The position numbers were made by a program, and so were the translations under genes. The notes beneath the pieces were generated by a model that worked only from the letters and a program-made list of their open reading frames with translations, ran no database searches and had not been told where the DNA came from. A stretch of 48,027 nt of DNA from Symploca sp. SIO2E9 (GTDB taxonomy: Bacteria; Cyanobacteriota; Cyanobacteriia; Cyanobacteriales; Coleofasciculaceae), in the NCBI GenBank assembly GCA_010692645.1, contig JAAHGS010000041.1:1-48027 (forward strand), in the 5' to 3' direction. Below are positions 25,469 to 37,327 of this stretch, piece by piece (the stretch's first letter is position 1; each line of letters starts with the position of its first letter).

Positions 25469-26263
25469 GTGCAAATTCGATTAGCACTACTCTCAAACGC
25501 TGGCGGCAGCGGCAAAACTACCATTGCAGCTCACTTAGCTTACCTGATGGGAGCCAAAGGCTTCTCAGTTGCTCTGATTGACCTGGATCCCCAAGGTTCA
25601 GTCAGCTTATTTTGTGGGTTGCAGCGCCCTAAGAGTAACCAAACGATTGCCGCAGTACTTCAGGATGATTTCACCGGAGACTGGCCTGTTGTTTCACTTT
25701 GGCAAGATCATCTCGATAAAGTGGCAGCAATTCAGGGAGAGATGGGGTTAGTTAAAAGCATTAACGAATTGGTGCTGCATGAACGGGGAGCCTACCTGTT
25801 GAGCGATCGCCTCGCTGATTATCCCTTGCCCCATGACCTGGTCATTTTTGATTGTCCTGCCACCCTTGGTCCCTTACCACTAATTGCTGTCTCAGCCTGT
25901 ACGCACCTACTGATTCCCATACAGGTTGAACCCAAATCCGCTGATGGTGCTGGTAAGTTACTAGAATGGCTTTATCATACCTTCCGTCGCCTCAGGCTCA
26001 AGCCAGAACCCCAAATTATCGGGATTGTCCCTAACCAGTACGACCAGCGACTGGCGATTCACCGCAACATCCTAGAGCAGTTAGAACCTTCTTTGTCAAA
26101 GCTGAAAATTAATTGCTTCAAGCCCATTCGTTTTTCATCTGAGTTCAAGAACGCCAGTGCTCTGGGATTGCCACTTCATTTGTATCGTCCTAAGCACCGA
26201 GCCACGGCTGACTTTAAGCCCATTGAGACCCTTCTCTCCAAAGTATTGAAGGAGAGGAGCTAG
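25469..26263 (+). CDS. parA: ParA-family partition ATPase
   Basis: A 264-aa protein starting at GTG 25469. The P-loop reads NAGGSGKTT (10-18), where classical ParA has a signature Lys two residues before the second Gly pair (KGGVGKTT); here that place is Ala. Walker A' (LIDLDPQGS) and the Walker B-like LVIFDCPATLGP are present. ParA moves plasmid copies apart using ATP and ParB. parB follows immediately. The substituted signature Lys may change ATP use. Confidence 0.85.
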   Translation: MQIRLALLSNAGGSGKTTIAAHLAYLMGAKGFSVALIDLDPQGSVSLFCGLQRPKSNQTIAAVLQDDFTGDWPVVSLWQDHLDKVAAIQGEMGLVKSINELVLHERGAYLLSDRLADYPLPHDLVIFDCPATLGPLPLIAVSACTHLLIPIQVEPKSADGAGKLLEWLYHTFRRLRLKPEPQIIGIVPNQYDQRLAIHRNILEQLEPSLSKLKINCFKPIRFSSEFKNASALGLPLHLYRPKHRATADFKPIETLLSKVLKERS

Positions 26264-27388
26264 ATGAGCAAGAAAGTTGGAGTAGACCTGTCCAACCTGT
26301 TTTCTGGTGCTGAGTATTCCCAAGAGGTACATGCCTTAGAGTCTCAGATTGCCGAACTAAGCGCAGAAATCGAGCGACTGCGCCAGGCGGAGGCTCCAGA
26401 TCTAGAAGCAAAGATTCAACAGTTGCGGGAGCAGTTGGCTTCGGGAGGGGTTTTAGAGGTTCCTCTGGAGCAGATTGACCGCAACCTAGAACAACCCCGG
26501 CAGACCTTTACTTCAGAGAGTATTGGTATGCTTGCCCGCTCCTTGGAATCAGATGGACAGCAGGAACCGGTGATCCTGATTGAGCAAGCGAATGGACGCT
26601 ACCTACTATTCGATGGGGAGCGCCGCTGGCGCTCTGCCAAACAATTAAATTGGGAAACAATCAAAGCTGTAGTAATTCCTGAACCAGCAGCCCTTCATCG
26701 CCGTGTCTTGTTGGCTAACCTGCACCGGGAAAACCTGAATCCTCTGGATCTGGCTGAGGCTCTGCTTAGGGAGATTACCAACACCTGCGACCTGGGCACA
26801 TCCGAAATTCCCAAGACACTGCGTACAGGGGTGCGGCGGCTGGAACGCCAGGGAACCATTGCCAAGGTAAGTGAACTCGTCCTCGCCCCCTTAGAGCAAC
26901 AACAGCTTGAGTTGGCAACACTGGAATTGAGTGAAGTGGAGCAGAGAGTTTTTTCTTGTTTGCTCTCTCTGCGACTGAATCCCGCCTCAGTCAATACCAA
27001 TATCTTCCCGATGCTGGGGTTGTCAGACGACCTAAAACAAGCAATTCGGGAGCAGGGTTTGGGCGGAATGCAGGCTCTGGCACTACAGCGATTGTCGGCA
27101 AAAAAACTTGGTCTTTCTGAGGCAGCAGCGCAGAAAGTACGAACTCGGCTTCTGTTGCAGGTCTTGGAACAAAAGCTATCAGTCACCCAGTCACGCCAAC
27201 TTGTAGCCTCTGAAATTGCCCGTCATACCCAGCAGTCTGATTTGGCTCCTGGAAAAAAACAGGTAGAAGGGATAATTCGTCGCGTGCGGACAATGCCTGT
27301 AGAAAAGGTGGAGCGAGAGCAATTGGCTCAACTCAAGGAAGCCCTCCAACAGAAGCTAGTTGAAATCGAGTCTGCTTTGTCAGATTGA
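26264..27388 (+). CDS. parB: ParB-family partition protein
   Basis: A 374-aa protein whose ATG directly follows the parA TAG. A coiled coil at about 24-60 is unusual at this end. It is followed by the ParB/Srx domain with VPLEQIDRNLEQPRQTF, the Arg-rich motif GERRWRSAKQL and box III NLHRENLNPLDLAEAL. The central helix-turn-helix region is divergent, and the C-terminal part (about 300-374) is helical. It should bind the plasmid centromere and stimulate ParA. Confidence 0.85.
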   Translation: MSKKVGVDLSNLFSGAEYSQEVHALESQIAELSAEIERLRQAEAPDLEAKIQQLREQLASGGVLEVPLEQIDRNLEQPRQTFTSESIGMLARSLESDGQQEPVILIEQANGRYLLFDGERRWRSAKQLNWETIKAVVIPEPAALHRRVLLANLHRENLNPLDLAEALLREITNTCDLGTSEIPKTLRTGVRRLERQGTIAKVSELVLAPLEQQQLELATLELSEVEQRVFSCLLSLRLNPASVNTNIFPMLGLSDDLKQAIREQGLGGMQALALQRLSAKKLGLSEAAAQKVRTRLLLQVLEQKLSVTQSRQLVASEIARHTQQSDLAPGKKQVEGIIRRVRTMPVEKVEREQLAQLKEALQQKLVEIESALSD

Positions 27389-27425
27389 CATCTGCTACGG
27401 TTGAAACACTGGTGATTCTAAGCGA

Positions 27426-27710
27426 ATGTGCAAGGGAGAGTTAAAAACTTTCTCCTTATTACACGATCTGCCTGGTGGCAAGTTGTACAAATACGAGAAA
27501 TTACGAAAAATTTTGCTGTACAAGAGGAACTGGAGATTGATTTTTTCTGATGACAACTACCATCGCCGTTACTATCGTTTTTGGCTAACGCTAGTTGAAT
27601 CCGAGCAAACTAAATTTTCCATTTTCGCCCGTCCTCACAATGAACTATATGAAGTCCTGCAGGTGATGAAGGAGATTAGCACACTAATCGCGCTAACCTC
27701 TGACAATTAA
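27426..27710 (+). CDS. Hypothetical protein, 94 aa
   Basis: A basic, aromatic-rich small protein 37 bp after parB and on the same strand. It contains strand-rich segments with alternating charged and aromatic residues and no motif I can assign. Its position suggests a partition or copy-control accessory gene, but this is only positional. Confidence 0.5.
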   Translation: MCKGELKTFSLLHDLPGGKLYKYEKLRKILLYKRNWRLIFSDDNYHRRYYRFWLTLVESEQTKFSIFARPHNELYEVLQVMKEISTLIALTSDN

Positions 27711-27747
27711 CCGATTTTCGTTGGGGAAATAACAAGACCTTGAAAGG

Positions 27748-27790
27748 GCTGCTCCTAAATGTGTCCAATTTGGACACATTTAGGAGCAGC
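27748..27790. promoter_or_regulatory. Perfect 43-bp palindrome
   Basis: Two perfect 21-bp arms (27748-27768 and 27770-27790) meet at one central T. The core TGTGTCCAATTTGGACACA is itself palindromic. A 19-bp part of it (GTCCAATTTGGACACATTT) recurs inside the gene at 5864-5882. There is no T-run, so it is not a standard terminator. A protein-binding or replication/partition site is plausible. Confidence 0.6.
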
Positions 27791-27903
27791 AACCAAGCCT
27801 GGATTTTGGGAAAAAGTCAGTACTGTAGCCGCTGTAGCAAGTGCAGTTGCTGTAATAGCAGATCTTTAGCAACCAAAACTTAGATCTAGGCTGGAACTCA
27901 ACG

Positions 27904-28100
27904 GGAAAGGCAGGAGGCAGAGGGCAGAGGGCTTTATGAACTTTCTGCCCTCTCGTCGGAAAGCCTCCTGGCGACGGGCAGTCGGCGGGGGAAAGAATCC
28001 CCCGCTTCTTCAAGAAGCGGTTGCAAGTCAGTTGGGGTTGAATCCTAATGCTGAATACTCCCTTCTGCCTCCTGCCTTCTGCCTTCTGCCTTCTTCAAAA
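27904..28100. repeat. Heptamer repeats and IS200/IS605-like hairpins
   Basis: GGCAGAGGGCAGAGGGC-type repeats (27910-27932) and inverted TGCCTTC heptamers (28066-28093) bracket two overlapping strong hairpins. These are GCGGGGG/CCCCCGC (27985-27991 with 27999-28005) and CCGCTTCTT/AAGAAGCGG (28002-28010 with 28012-28020). The second hairpin followed by TTGCAAGTCA resembles a degraded IS200/IS605 end. No gene is supported between 27711 and 28280. Confidence 0.45.
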
Positions 28101-28199
28101 CCTGATCTACAACACCAAAAGCTAACTCACTTTCTATAACAAATGATAAATTGACACCTTGATTTTCCCGAAAAAGATCAGAATTATCTCCTCTTAACT

Positions 28200-28216
28200 G
28201 TGCATTTTAAATGCAC
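28200..28216. promoter_or_regulatory. Palindrome upstream of the RecD2 helicase gene
   Basis: GTGCATTT-T-AAATGCAC, 8-bp perfect arms around a single base, 64 bp upstream of ATG 28281. Its size and place suit an operator. Confidence 0.4.
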
Positions 28217-28280
28217 CTCAGCTTATCATGGATTGTCAGAGCGCAATCAGCACAGTCTGGGATGAGTTCGAGAGAAATTC

Positions 28281-30659
28281 ATGGCAGAAAATTTCAATTT
28301 GTTTAGCCAGGGCTGCGAGTTTTCACTCCAAGATATTCAACTATATCTATCGAGTACTCTGTTTCGAGGAATCGGTGTGGCGACAGCTAAAAAGTTAGTT
28401 GACCATTTTGGAGAAAACACCTTAAAAGTTTTAGAAAGCCAGAGCGAGCGGTTAGTTGAAGTTCGAGACTTACCCCCATACCGCATCAAAAAAATAAAAA
28501 AGGCTTGGTGGGAGAGTCAACAACAACCCCAGCGTTTTACCATTGCCAAACTGTATCGACTGGGCATTTCTTTGAAATTGATTCTAGAGCTTTGTGACCA
28601 TTACGGTGATCAGACTGAGGCGATACTGCGTCAGAATCCTTACAGGCTAGTGGAGGAAGTGGAGGGAATTGGCTTTAACAGAGCCGATGAGTTAGCACTA
28701 TTGCTTGGGTATTCCCCTGATAGTCTTCACCGCTACTCCCAAGGAGTAATCTATGTACTCAAAGAGGCTTTAAAACAAGGACATTGCTTCCTGCCAGAAA
28801 AGCTATTGTGGGGACGCACTCTTGAGCTACTCCAACGTCATGACTATTTTCCACAAGCTGCGCAGCTAAAAGCGGCGATGGTTGATCTACTGTCCAAATC
28901 AACGATAAAAGAGGGCTTTAGTGAAGGCAGCATTTACCTGAGCTCTGTTTATCGTATAGAACTAAAAGTAGCATTGAAGCTAATCGCTTTCTCAAAGCCA
29001 CCTTTTTGTGACGAGAGCGCTGTGCAACAATGGTTAGCAGCAACGGAAGAAGAAAGGGAGGAAGGTGATGATGCAAGCGATCGCCTTTCCGAGCAACAGC
29101 GTCGCGCCATCGTCATGGCTAGCCAACATTCCCTTAGCATTTTGTATGGCGGACCAGGAAGGGGCAAAACCCATGTACTAAAAACCCTCTGCCAGTGGCT
29201 GACTCACCAGAATTTGAGAGTAGCATTGATTGCTCCGACGGGCAAAGCCGCTAACCGAATGGAAAGCGTGATTGGAAAGAAAGCTGCTACCATTCACCGA
29301 CTACTCCAGTGGCAAGGTCGAAAGGAAGGATTCCTCTATAACGAAAAAAATCCCATCCCAGAGGTAGATTATTTAATCTGCGATGAATTCTCGATGGTGG
29401 ATATTTTCCTATTTTACAGCCTACTCAAAGCCATGCCAACAGGAGCTAAAATGCTGTTGGTGGGTGACAAAGACCAATTGCCCAGCATTGGAGCCGGAAT
29501 GGTTCTCAAAGATTTAATCAATAGTGAGCTGCTAGGGGCAACCCAATTAACTCAAGTCTACCGCCAGGGCTTTGGCAACATCATTGTCCAGGCAGCTGAT
29601 CAGGTCAATAGAGGAGTGGTGCCTGAGCTTTACTCCATCAATTGTGCCCAGGAGTGGTCCAGAGATGACTGCCCCCTATGGAAAGTCCCGACACCAACAG
29701 AGGCAGCCAGTACCCTTGTCGCTCTGGCGCGGCAGATGCAAAGTGATGGGGTGGAACTACATACAGACGTGATGGTGATTGCACCGCAAAAGAAGGGAGT
29801 GGCTGGGATCAACAATCTCAATAAACTTTTGCAGGAAGTTTTCAATCCTCCCTGCCCCAGTAAGCCCGAGCTGCGTATCAAAAAAAGAAAAACTGCCACT
29901 AACAAAGCCGTCTCTTCAGCTCAATCGTCAGAGGAAACAGAGGAAGTCGTCTTCCGGAAAGGCGATCGTGTCATGCAGCTGGAAAATGATTATAACCATG
30001 GGGTGATGAATGGGGAAACTGGTCAGGTTATTGTAGTCGATAAATTAAAGCAATTGGTAACTGTCAGTTTTGAGGGGGGAGCGATGGTGGAATATTGCCT
30101 CTCTTCTCTAGAGAAGATTGCTCATAGCTTTGCTATTACTTGTCACAAGAGCCAGGGCAGCGAGTTTCAGTATGTACTGATACCCTTGTTACTGGCTTGC
30201 CGACGTATGCTGACTCGCCAGCTGTTATATACAGCGATGACGAGGGCGAAAGTGGGTTTGATTGTTGTGGGGCAGCCAGAAGCTTTAAAGGTAGCTGTAG
30301 AAACCAACCGACCAGCGCAACGATATACTCAACTGAGTACGCAACTGCTATTAGATAGGGAGTTACTGCGCTCTCAGTTGCGAGAAAGTCGGAGTGCCTC
30401 AGCGACAAAAGCAGAGCCAGGGACTGTGACCATTGCTTCGAGAGTACAACAGCGCCAGTTAAATTTGACTGCTGGGCAGATGACTAGCATTGGTAGTTTC
30501 GCGGTAAGCTTGTATGTGGAGCGCTATGGTACTCGCCCCTCTAAGCGACCGGAACAAGTTGGTTCCTATCGATTCAAGACTTATCATTATGAAATTGAAG
30601 CTCTATGGTTGGTAGACCGGGCAATTGATTTAGTCCTACAAACGCCAGAGACTGGTTGA
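28281..30659 (+). CDS. recD2: RecD2-type helicase
   Basis: A 792-aa SF1B helicase without RecBC partners. The N-terminal helix-hairpin-helix region has FRGIGVATAKKLVDHFG and VEGIGFNRADELA. Walker A is GGPGRGKTH near 290-298, with Arg instead of the usual Thr at the fifth place. The adenine/Ia region is APTGKAANRM, motif II is ICDEFSMVD, motif III is VGDKDQLPSIGAGM, and the C-terminal motif is ITCHKSQGSEFQ. RecD2 unwinds 5'-3' in repair and replication. It stands alone, downstream of the par region. Confidence 0.88.
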   Translation: MAENFNLFSQGCEFSLQDIQLYLSSTLFRGIGVATAKKLVDHFGENTLKVLESQSERLVEVRDLPPYRIKKIKKAWWESQQQPQRFTIAKLYRLGISLKLILELCDHYGDQTEAILRQNPYRLVEEVEGIGFNRADELALLLGYSPDSLHRYSQGVIYVLKEALKQGHCFLPEKLLWGRTLELLQRHDYFPQAAQLKAAMVDLLSKSTIKEGFSEGSIYLSSVYRIELKVALKLIAFSKPPFCDESAVQQWLAATEEEREEGDDASDRLSEQQRRAIVMASQHSLSILYGGPGRGKTHVLKTLCQWLTHQNLRVALIAPTGKAANRMESVIGKKAATIHRLLQWQGRKEGFLYNEKNPIPEVDYLICDEFSMVDIFLFYSLLKAMPTGAKMLLVGDKDQLPSIGAGMVLKDLINSELLGATQLTQVYRQGFGNIIVQAADQVNRGVVPELYSINCAQEWSRDDCPLWKVPTPTEAASTLVALARQMQSDGVELHTDVMVIAPQKKGVAGINNLNKLLQEVFNPPCPSKPELRIKKRKTATNKAVSSAQSSEETEEVVFRKGDRVMQLENDYNHGVMNGETGQVIVVDKLKQLVTVSFEGGAMVEYCLSSLEKIAHSFAITCHKSQGSEFQYVLIPLLLACRRMLTRQLLYTAMTRAKVGLIVVGQPEALKVAVETNRPAQRYTQLSTQLLLDRELLRSQLRESRSASATKAEPGTVTIASRVQQRQLNLTAGQMTSIGSFAVSLYVERYGTRPSKRPEQVGSYRFKTYHYEIEALWLVDRAIDLVLQTPETG

Positions 30660-30668
30660 GTGACTTAC

Positions 30669-30833
30669 TTACCTCCTTGATACAGGCAGGCTAAATCTGT
30701 GTAGTCGCTGCTCAATTTCTGATTGCTTAACCCCCTGATCTTTTAGGGCTTGACGCAATTGTTCTTCAATTTTCCGGCGTGTTTTTCTACGCACATCAAT
30801 GTAATCAGCGGCAAACTGTTTCAAGTCCCTCAC
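30669..30833 (-). CDS. Possible small protein, 54 aa
   Basis: From GTG 30833 to TAA 30669-30671. It encodes a highly charged helical peptide (DYIDVRRKTRRKIEEQLRQ). The frame also stays open upstream into the end of the RAMP gene, so it might be coupled to it. A GGAG-rich stretch precedes the GTG by about 12-20 nt. No homologue is recognised. Confidence 0.35.
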   Translation of the reverse strand: MRDLKQFAADYIDVRRKTRRKIEEQLRQALKDQGVKQSEIEQRLHRFSLPVSRR

Positions 30834-30862
30834 CGTTTTGAATCCGCTCCTAACTCCTAATT

Positions 30863-32650
30863 CTAGATTGGGGGTTTAGTTCCCCACGTTAATTCAAATT
30901 CCAAATCTTGGAGTCTCTGAGTAAACAATGGCAACTGGTTTTCTAGCTTACCATTTAAATTTTGCCGCTGCCAAAACTTTAACCAACGAGTTTTGTCACC
31001 CGACTTACCACCGTGAAACAGTGTAATAATCTCTAGATATTTATTACCATCAAGGGGTAACATACGATGCCACACAAAACTAATAGAAGTGGGGCGTTCA
31101 TCATTAGGTTTTCTGCCACCAATAGCGGGAGTAGTTTTAAATTCAGCCTCGTGAAATAGTTTAATTGCCTTTGACTGGGAAACCACTTGAGCATAAACAC
31201 TCAAATTTTGGGAACACCAGGCTTCTTTCCAAGACAAACATTGAGCCGAATTAGCTTTGAGTCCCATATAGTTTATAGTCGTCTGGCGTAGCTCATTTAA
31301 AAAAGCCTTGAGGTCATTGGGGTTGTTAATCCTAGTCATCTCAAAACTGCTATTTTGGCAGAGCCAATGACAACCAATAGCACGAGTTTGATAATCCGGG
31401 AAAAAATCACCATGCCAAACTCGACGCCAGGATTTTCCAAAACCTCCCATAGTCACGGCAAATTCAATTACTTTTTGCGCAAAAAGTAAATCATGTTCGG
31501 GCACATCAAGATATAGTGTCCCCCTAGTGTCATAAATCGGTGTTTTCTCCCGTCCCTGTTTGCCGTCATTTTTTAAAAATTTAGACTCCCAGTATAGTTG
31601 CAGTACCCCAGGCTCAGTTGTATGTCCAAACAGCCGATTAACTTTAGCACGGACAGTTTTCTCATCTCCACTGACACCTGCGAGTAAACGAAGCACGTGT
31701 CCCTTGAGACTCGCTTTAAATAAATTGGGGCGAAATTCTGGTTCGTCGCTGCGCAGTAAAGGACTAACACCTTTACCTTTCAAGGTAATATCGAGAGGAT
31801 AACGGTCTTGGGGTATAAAACACAACCCATAGCCGGTACTAGTTTTCCCTCCTAACCCTGGGCGTAATGCTCGTTTTAATAATCCGCCAATAGTTTCCCA
31901 CTCCGACTCAGGTAAGGATTCGATACTGCTTAACTCAAATACGAAAGTTGGTTCAAAGAAGCTAACGACAGCAATGGCCTTGGGAGAACCTTTTCCTTCA
32001 ACTTGCCGTTGCTGCTGCGGATGAACAACATCGACTAGACGATAACGAATTTTTGTTTCCCCATCCTTTAATTGAACTGACTTTGTCCCAGCCCAGTCAC
32101 CGACAGGATAAGCACCATGAAAGCGTAATATTCCTTGTTGTTCGGGACTACCACAATAGTTTTTAATCTTCTGTTTATGTTCTTCACTGACTTGGGGATG
32201 ACGAGAAAGTCTCTCAAATAAACCCTTAATGCTGCTTCCAGGAATGAAAGGAATACCATCTTTACCAATAGTGGGACGCAAGATGCTATCTTGACCACAA
32301 TTGGTAAACACCCTAAACGGAAACTTAACTTTCAAACGATAAACTAAACCATCAAGTCCTAATTTGGGTTCAGCATATTGGTAATAAGGAGTCTGCTCCT
32401 GTTTAGGATTAGGATAAACCCATTCCTCAGTCCATCGATTTAAATCTTGGTTCTCCTTGGCATACTGTAAACTGCACCGTCCCTGTACTTGAGCGCGATA
32501 CATCATTGGGACTCGTTCAGGATCTGTTGGCTCCCAGTCATTGCCATGATTATCGTCATTACCATTATTGAGCGGAATTGGAAGATTAATATCTTCCCCT
32601 TTTTGTTTTTTTCGTGCCTTCGCTCTTTCTAAGGCTTTAGCAAAAACCAT
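30863..32650 (-). CDS. cmr6: Double-RAMP protein, Cmr6-like with Cmr1-like second half
   Basis: A 595-aa protein of the Cas7/RAMP superfamily. The first module (about 95-310) has the IPFIPGSSIKGLFERL motif and the glycine-rich loop PGLGGKTSTGYG, as in Cmr6. The second module (about 318-595) starts with LFKASLKGHVLRLLAG, contains VNRLFGHTTEPG and has MGGFGKSWRR, which resembles the opening and glycine-loop motifs of Cmr1. Typical Cmr6 is about half this length, and no separate cmr1 is present. It is the last gene of the cmr operon. Cmr6 and Cmr1 cap the crRNA-binding backbone. The fusion reading is inference. Confidence 0.75.
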   Translation of the reverse strand: MVFAKALERAKARKKQKGEDINLPIPLNNGNDDNHGNDWEPTDPERVPMMYRAQVQGRCSLQYAKENQDLNRWTEEWVYPNPKQEQTPYYQYAEPKLGLDGLVYRLKVKFPFRVFTNCGQDSILRPTIGKDGIPFIPGSSIKGLFERLSRHPQVSEEHKQKIKNYCGSPEQQGILRFHGAYPVGDWAGTKSVQLKDGETKIRYRLVDVVHPQQQRQVEGKGSPKAIAVVSFFEPTFVFELSSIESLPESEWETIGGLLKRALRPGLGGKTSTGYGLCFIPQDRYPLDITLKGKGVSPLLRSDEPEFRPNLFKASLKGHVLRLLAGVSGDEKTVRAKVNRLFGHTTEPGVLQLYWESKFLKNDGKQGREKTPIYDTRGTLYLDVPEHDLLFAQKVIEFAVTMGGFGKSWRRVWHGDFFPDYQTRAIGCHWLCQNSSFEMTRINNPNDLKAFLNELRQTTINYMGLKANSAQCLSWKEAWCSQNLSVYAQVVSQSKAIKLFHEAEFKTTPAIGGRKPNDERPTSISFVWHRMLPLDGNKYLEIITLFHGGKSGDKTRWLKFWQRQNLNGKLENQLPLFTQRLQDLEFELTWGTKPPI

Positions 32651-32776
32651 GTCTCTTCTTTATTATCCACTTGTAACCAAGAACTTCATACCTCTTTTCT
32701 ATATGTCTGCTTACATATAGAGTTATTGCTCCCTGTTTACTCCTATTAATAAGGAGGGCTGGGAGTCAAACGAATT

Positions 32777-33262
32777 TTAATTATCTTTGCTATCTTTCCG
32801 CTTATAACGTTGTGTCCACCACACTAACGCATCACAAAATTGAGTGAGTACCATTAAAGCAACTTTCTGTTCATTAAATGGCATTGACCAAATTTTTTTT
32901 GCCATGCCTTTTATTTGTTTAGTTTGTTCTTCCTCTTGTTTCTTTTGAGCATCACGGTTTTGATGAGAAGATATAGAGAGAATTTCATCATTAGGTAAAG
33001 TAATTTCCGCCAGTTTGAGAATCTCGGCTAATTTATTCCAAACATCTTTCCAGTACTGACTCTTATTTATACTTTCTCGCTTCAGACGTAAATGTTCCCC
33101 CCAGAAGCGTTCTAGTCCATAAGCCACAGCCATTCGCATTTTGTGAGACTCATTAAGCACATGTTTAGTATCTCGGTGTTTTAGGACTATTTCTTGAGCG
33201 TAGTAATCTAAATTGTAAGGTTGCCAACCTTCTAATTTTTTAGACTCTTGCGATTGAACCAT
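32777..33262 (-). CDS. cmr5: Type III-B small subunit Cmr5-like
   Basis: A 161-aa mostly helical protein with a long charged insert (HQNRDAQKKQEEEQTKQIKG, about 100-119). Size, helix content and place between cmr4 and the Cmr6-like gene fit the Cmr5 small subunit, which lines the target-RNA groove of the complex. Sequence identity signals for this family are weak, so the call rests partly on gene order. It is 21 bp from cmr4. Confidence 0.7.
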   Translation of the reverse strand: MVQSQESKKLEGWQPYNLDYYAQEIVLKHRDTKHVLNESHKMRMAVAYGLERFWGEHLRLKRESINKSQYWKDVWNKLAEILKLAEITLPNDEILSISSHQNRDAQKKQEEEQTKQIKGMAKKIWSMPFNEQKVALMVLTQFCDALVWWTQRYKRKDSKDN

Positions 33263-33283
33263 AATGTTTGCTCCTGTTATTGA

Positions 33284-34144
33284 TTAGTTGTTTGGAGAAG
33301 TCTCAGATTTGTGGGATTTAAGAAAAACTCTAGTGCGACCAAAACCGATAGATTCTAACCCTCCAAAGTAGAGTTCTTTGTTCTGCTCGGTAAATTGGCT
33401 ATCTTTTAAAAATGTTGACCATCCAACAGGTTTATTCTCATAGGTTTTTCGCATAGCAATGGGAAAAGCCATCACTGTGCCTTCGGGTAAGGCTTCGACA
33501 TCAAAGAATGCTCCTTTTTTTGCTTTCTTTTTGTCCGCTTCAAGAGCAACTCGACTCTGACGATAAAGAGCCATATTATGAATCATGGATATCTCTGTAT
33601 CATCAACAACTAAAAGCAAATGTTTAGAAGTTTCTTCAAGTTCTTGAGGAAAACAGTCTTTTAAGGTTCTATCCTCAGTTTTTAGAGTCAAAAAGCCTAA
33701 ATTGAAGAAGATAGTTTTGCTTTCTGCTGTGCCAAAGTAGCTGTAGGGCTTAATCTCTGTTACAGTTTTTCCGGTAAGCTTTTGATAACGATTGAGTAAA
33801 GCGGGACAAGAGACTCTAACAATGGGTTGATTTGGGCAGTAAACCGGAAGCCAAACAATTGAAGCGTATTCAAATTTAATTAAACCTTCACTGGTATTAT
33901 TTTCGCCGTTACTATCAGATTTATTATGATTAACAGCTTTCCCATACCAGCAATCAACTTTCCCGTTTTCTTGAGGCATATCTGCCCGAAACCGCCCTCG
34001 AATGGAACTACCAGGAATAATCCCCGTTTGGGTAAACTGGTCTCGAAAAATTAGGTTCAAATTACCCGTTTCTTCTCCGGCAGTAGCACCCACATGCAAA
34101 GGTGCTTTAGTTTCAATAATGCCGTATGCTTTCTTATACATCAT
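33284..34144 (-). CDS. cmr4: Cmr4-like backbone RAMP protein
   Basis: A 286-aa Cas7-type protein. It starts with KKAYGIIETKAPLHVGATAG and the RAMP motif GIIPGSSIRGRFR, and ends with the glycine-rich GGLESIGFGRTRVFL. Cmr4 subunits form the crRNA-binding filament and cut the target RNA with an Asp found just before the PIQR-type motif. Here the matching stretch reads GNLNLIFRDQF and I see no Asp at the usual place (about residue 30). It has a normal place between cmr3 and cmr5. Confidence 0.8.
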   Translation of the reverse strand: MMYKKAYGIIETKAPLHVGATAGEETGNLNLIFRDQFTQTGIIPGSSIRGRFRADMPQENGKVDCWYGKAVNHNKSDSNGENNTSEGLIKFEYASIVWLPVYCPNQPIVRVSCPALLNRYQKLTGKTVTEIKPYSYFGTAESKTIFFNLGFLTLKTEDRTLKDCFPQELEETSKHLLLVVDDTEISMIHNMALYRQSRVALEADKKKAKKGAFFDVEALPEGTVMAFPIAMRKTYENKPVGWSTFLKDSQFTEQNKELYFGGLESIGFGRTRVFLKSHKSETSPNN

Positions 34145-34175
34145 TAATTCTCCAAGTTATTTGAACACGCAATTG

Positions 34176-37245
<3,070 letters not shown>

Positions 37246-37266
37246 GTGCAGTTACAGCATTTGGTT

Positions 37267-37327
37267 AGCAGCGAAATTAATCCTTGAGTTGCTAAAGGGG
37301 CTTAGGGTTAAATTCGAGAAGAAGCCA
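37267..37327. repeat. Partial duplicate of the membrane-CARF gene segment
   Basis: About 60 bp resemble 38271-38331, inside the neighbouring CARF gene, at roughly 80 percent identity by eye, including AAATTAATCCT and TAAAGGGGCTT. No frame is conserved, so this is a relic or a shared regulatory stretch. The remaining 37246-37679 gap holds a GC-rich hairpin near 37389-37413 and CTTCGAT/ATCGAAG (37618-37633) and no supported gene. Confidence 0.5.

Noticed and set aside
27748-27790. Palindrome as an intrinsic terminator for the 27426-27710 gene
   Set aside because: No T-run follows the stem on either strand, and its core recurs inside a gene.
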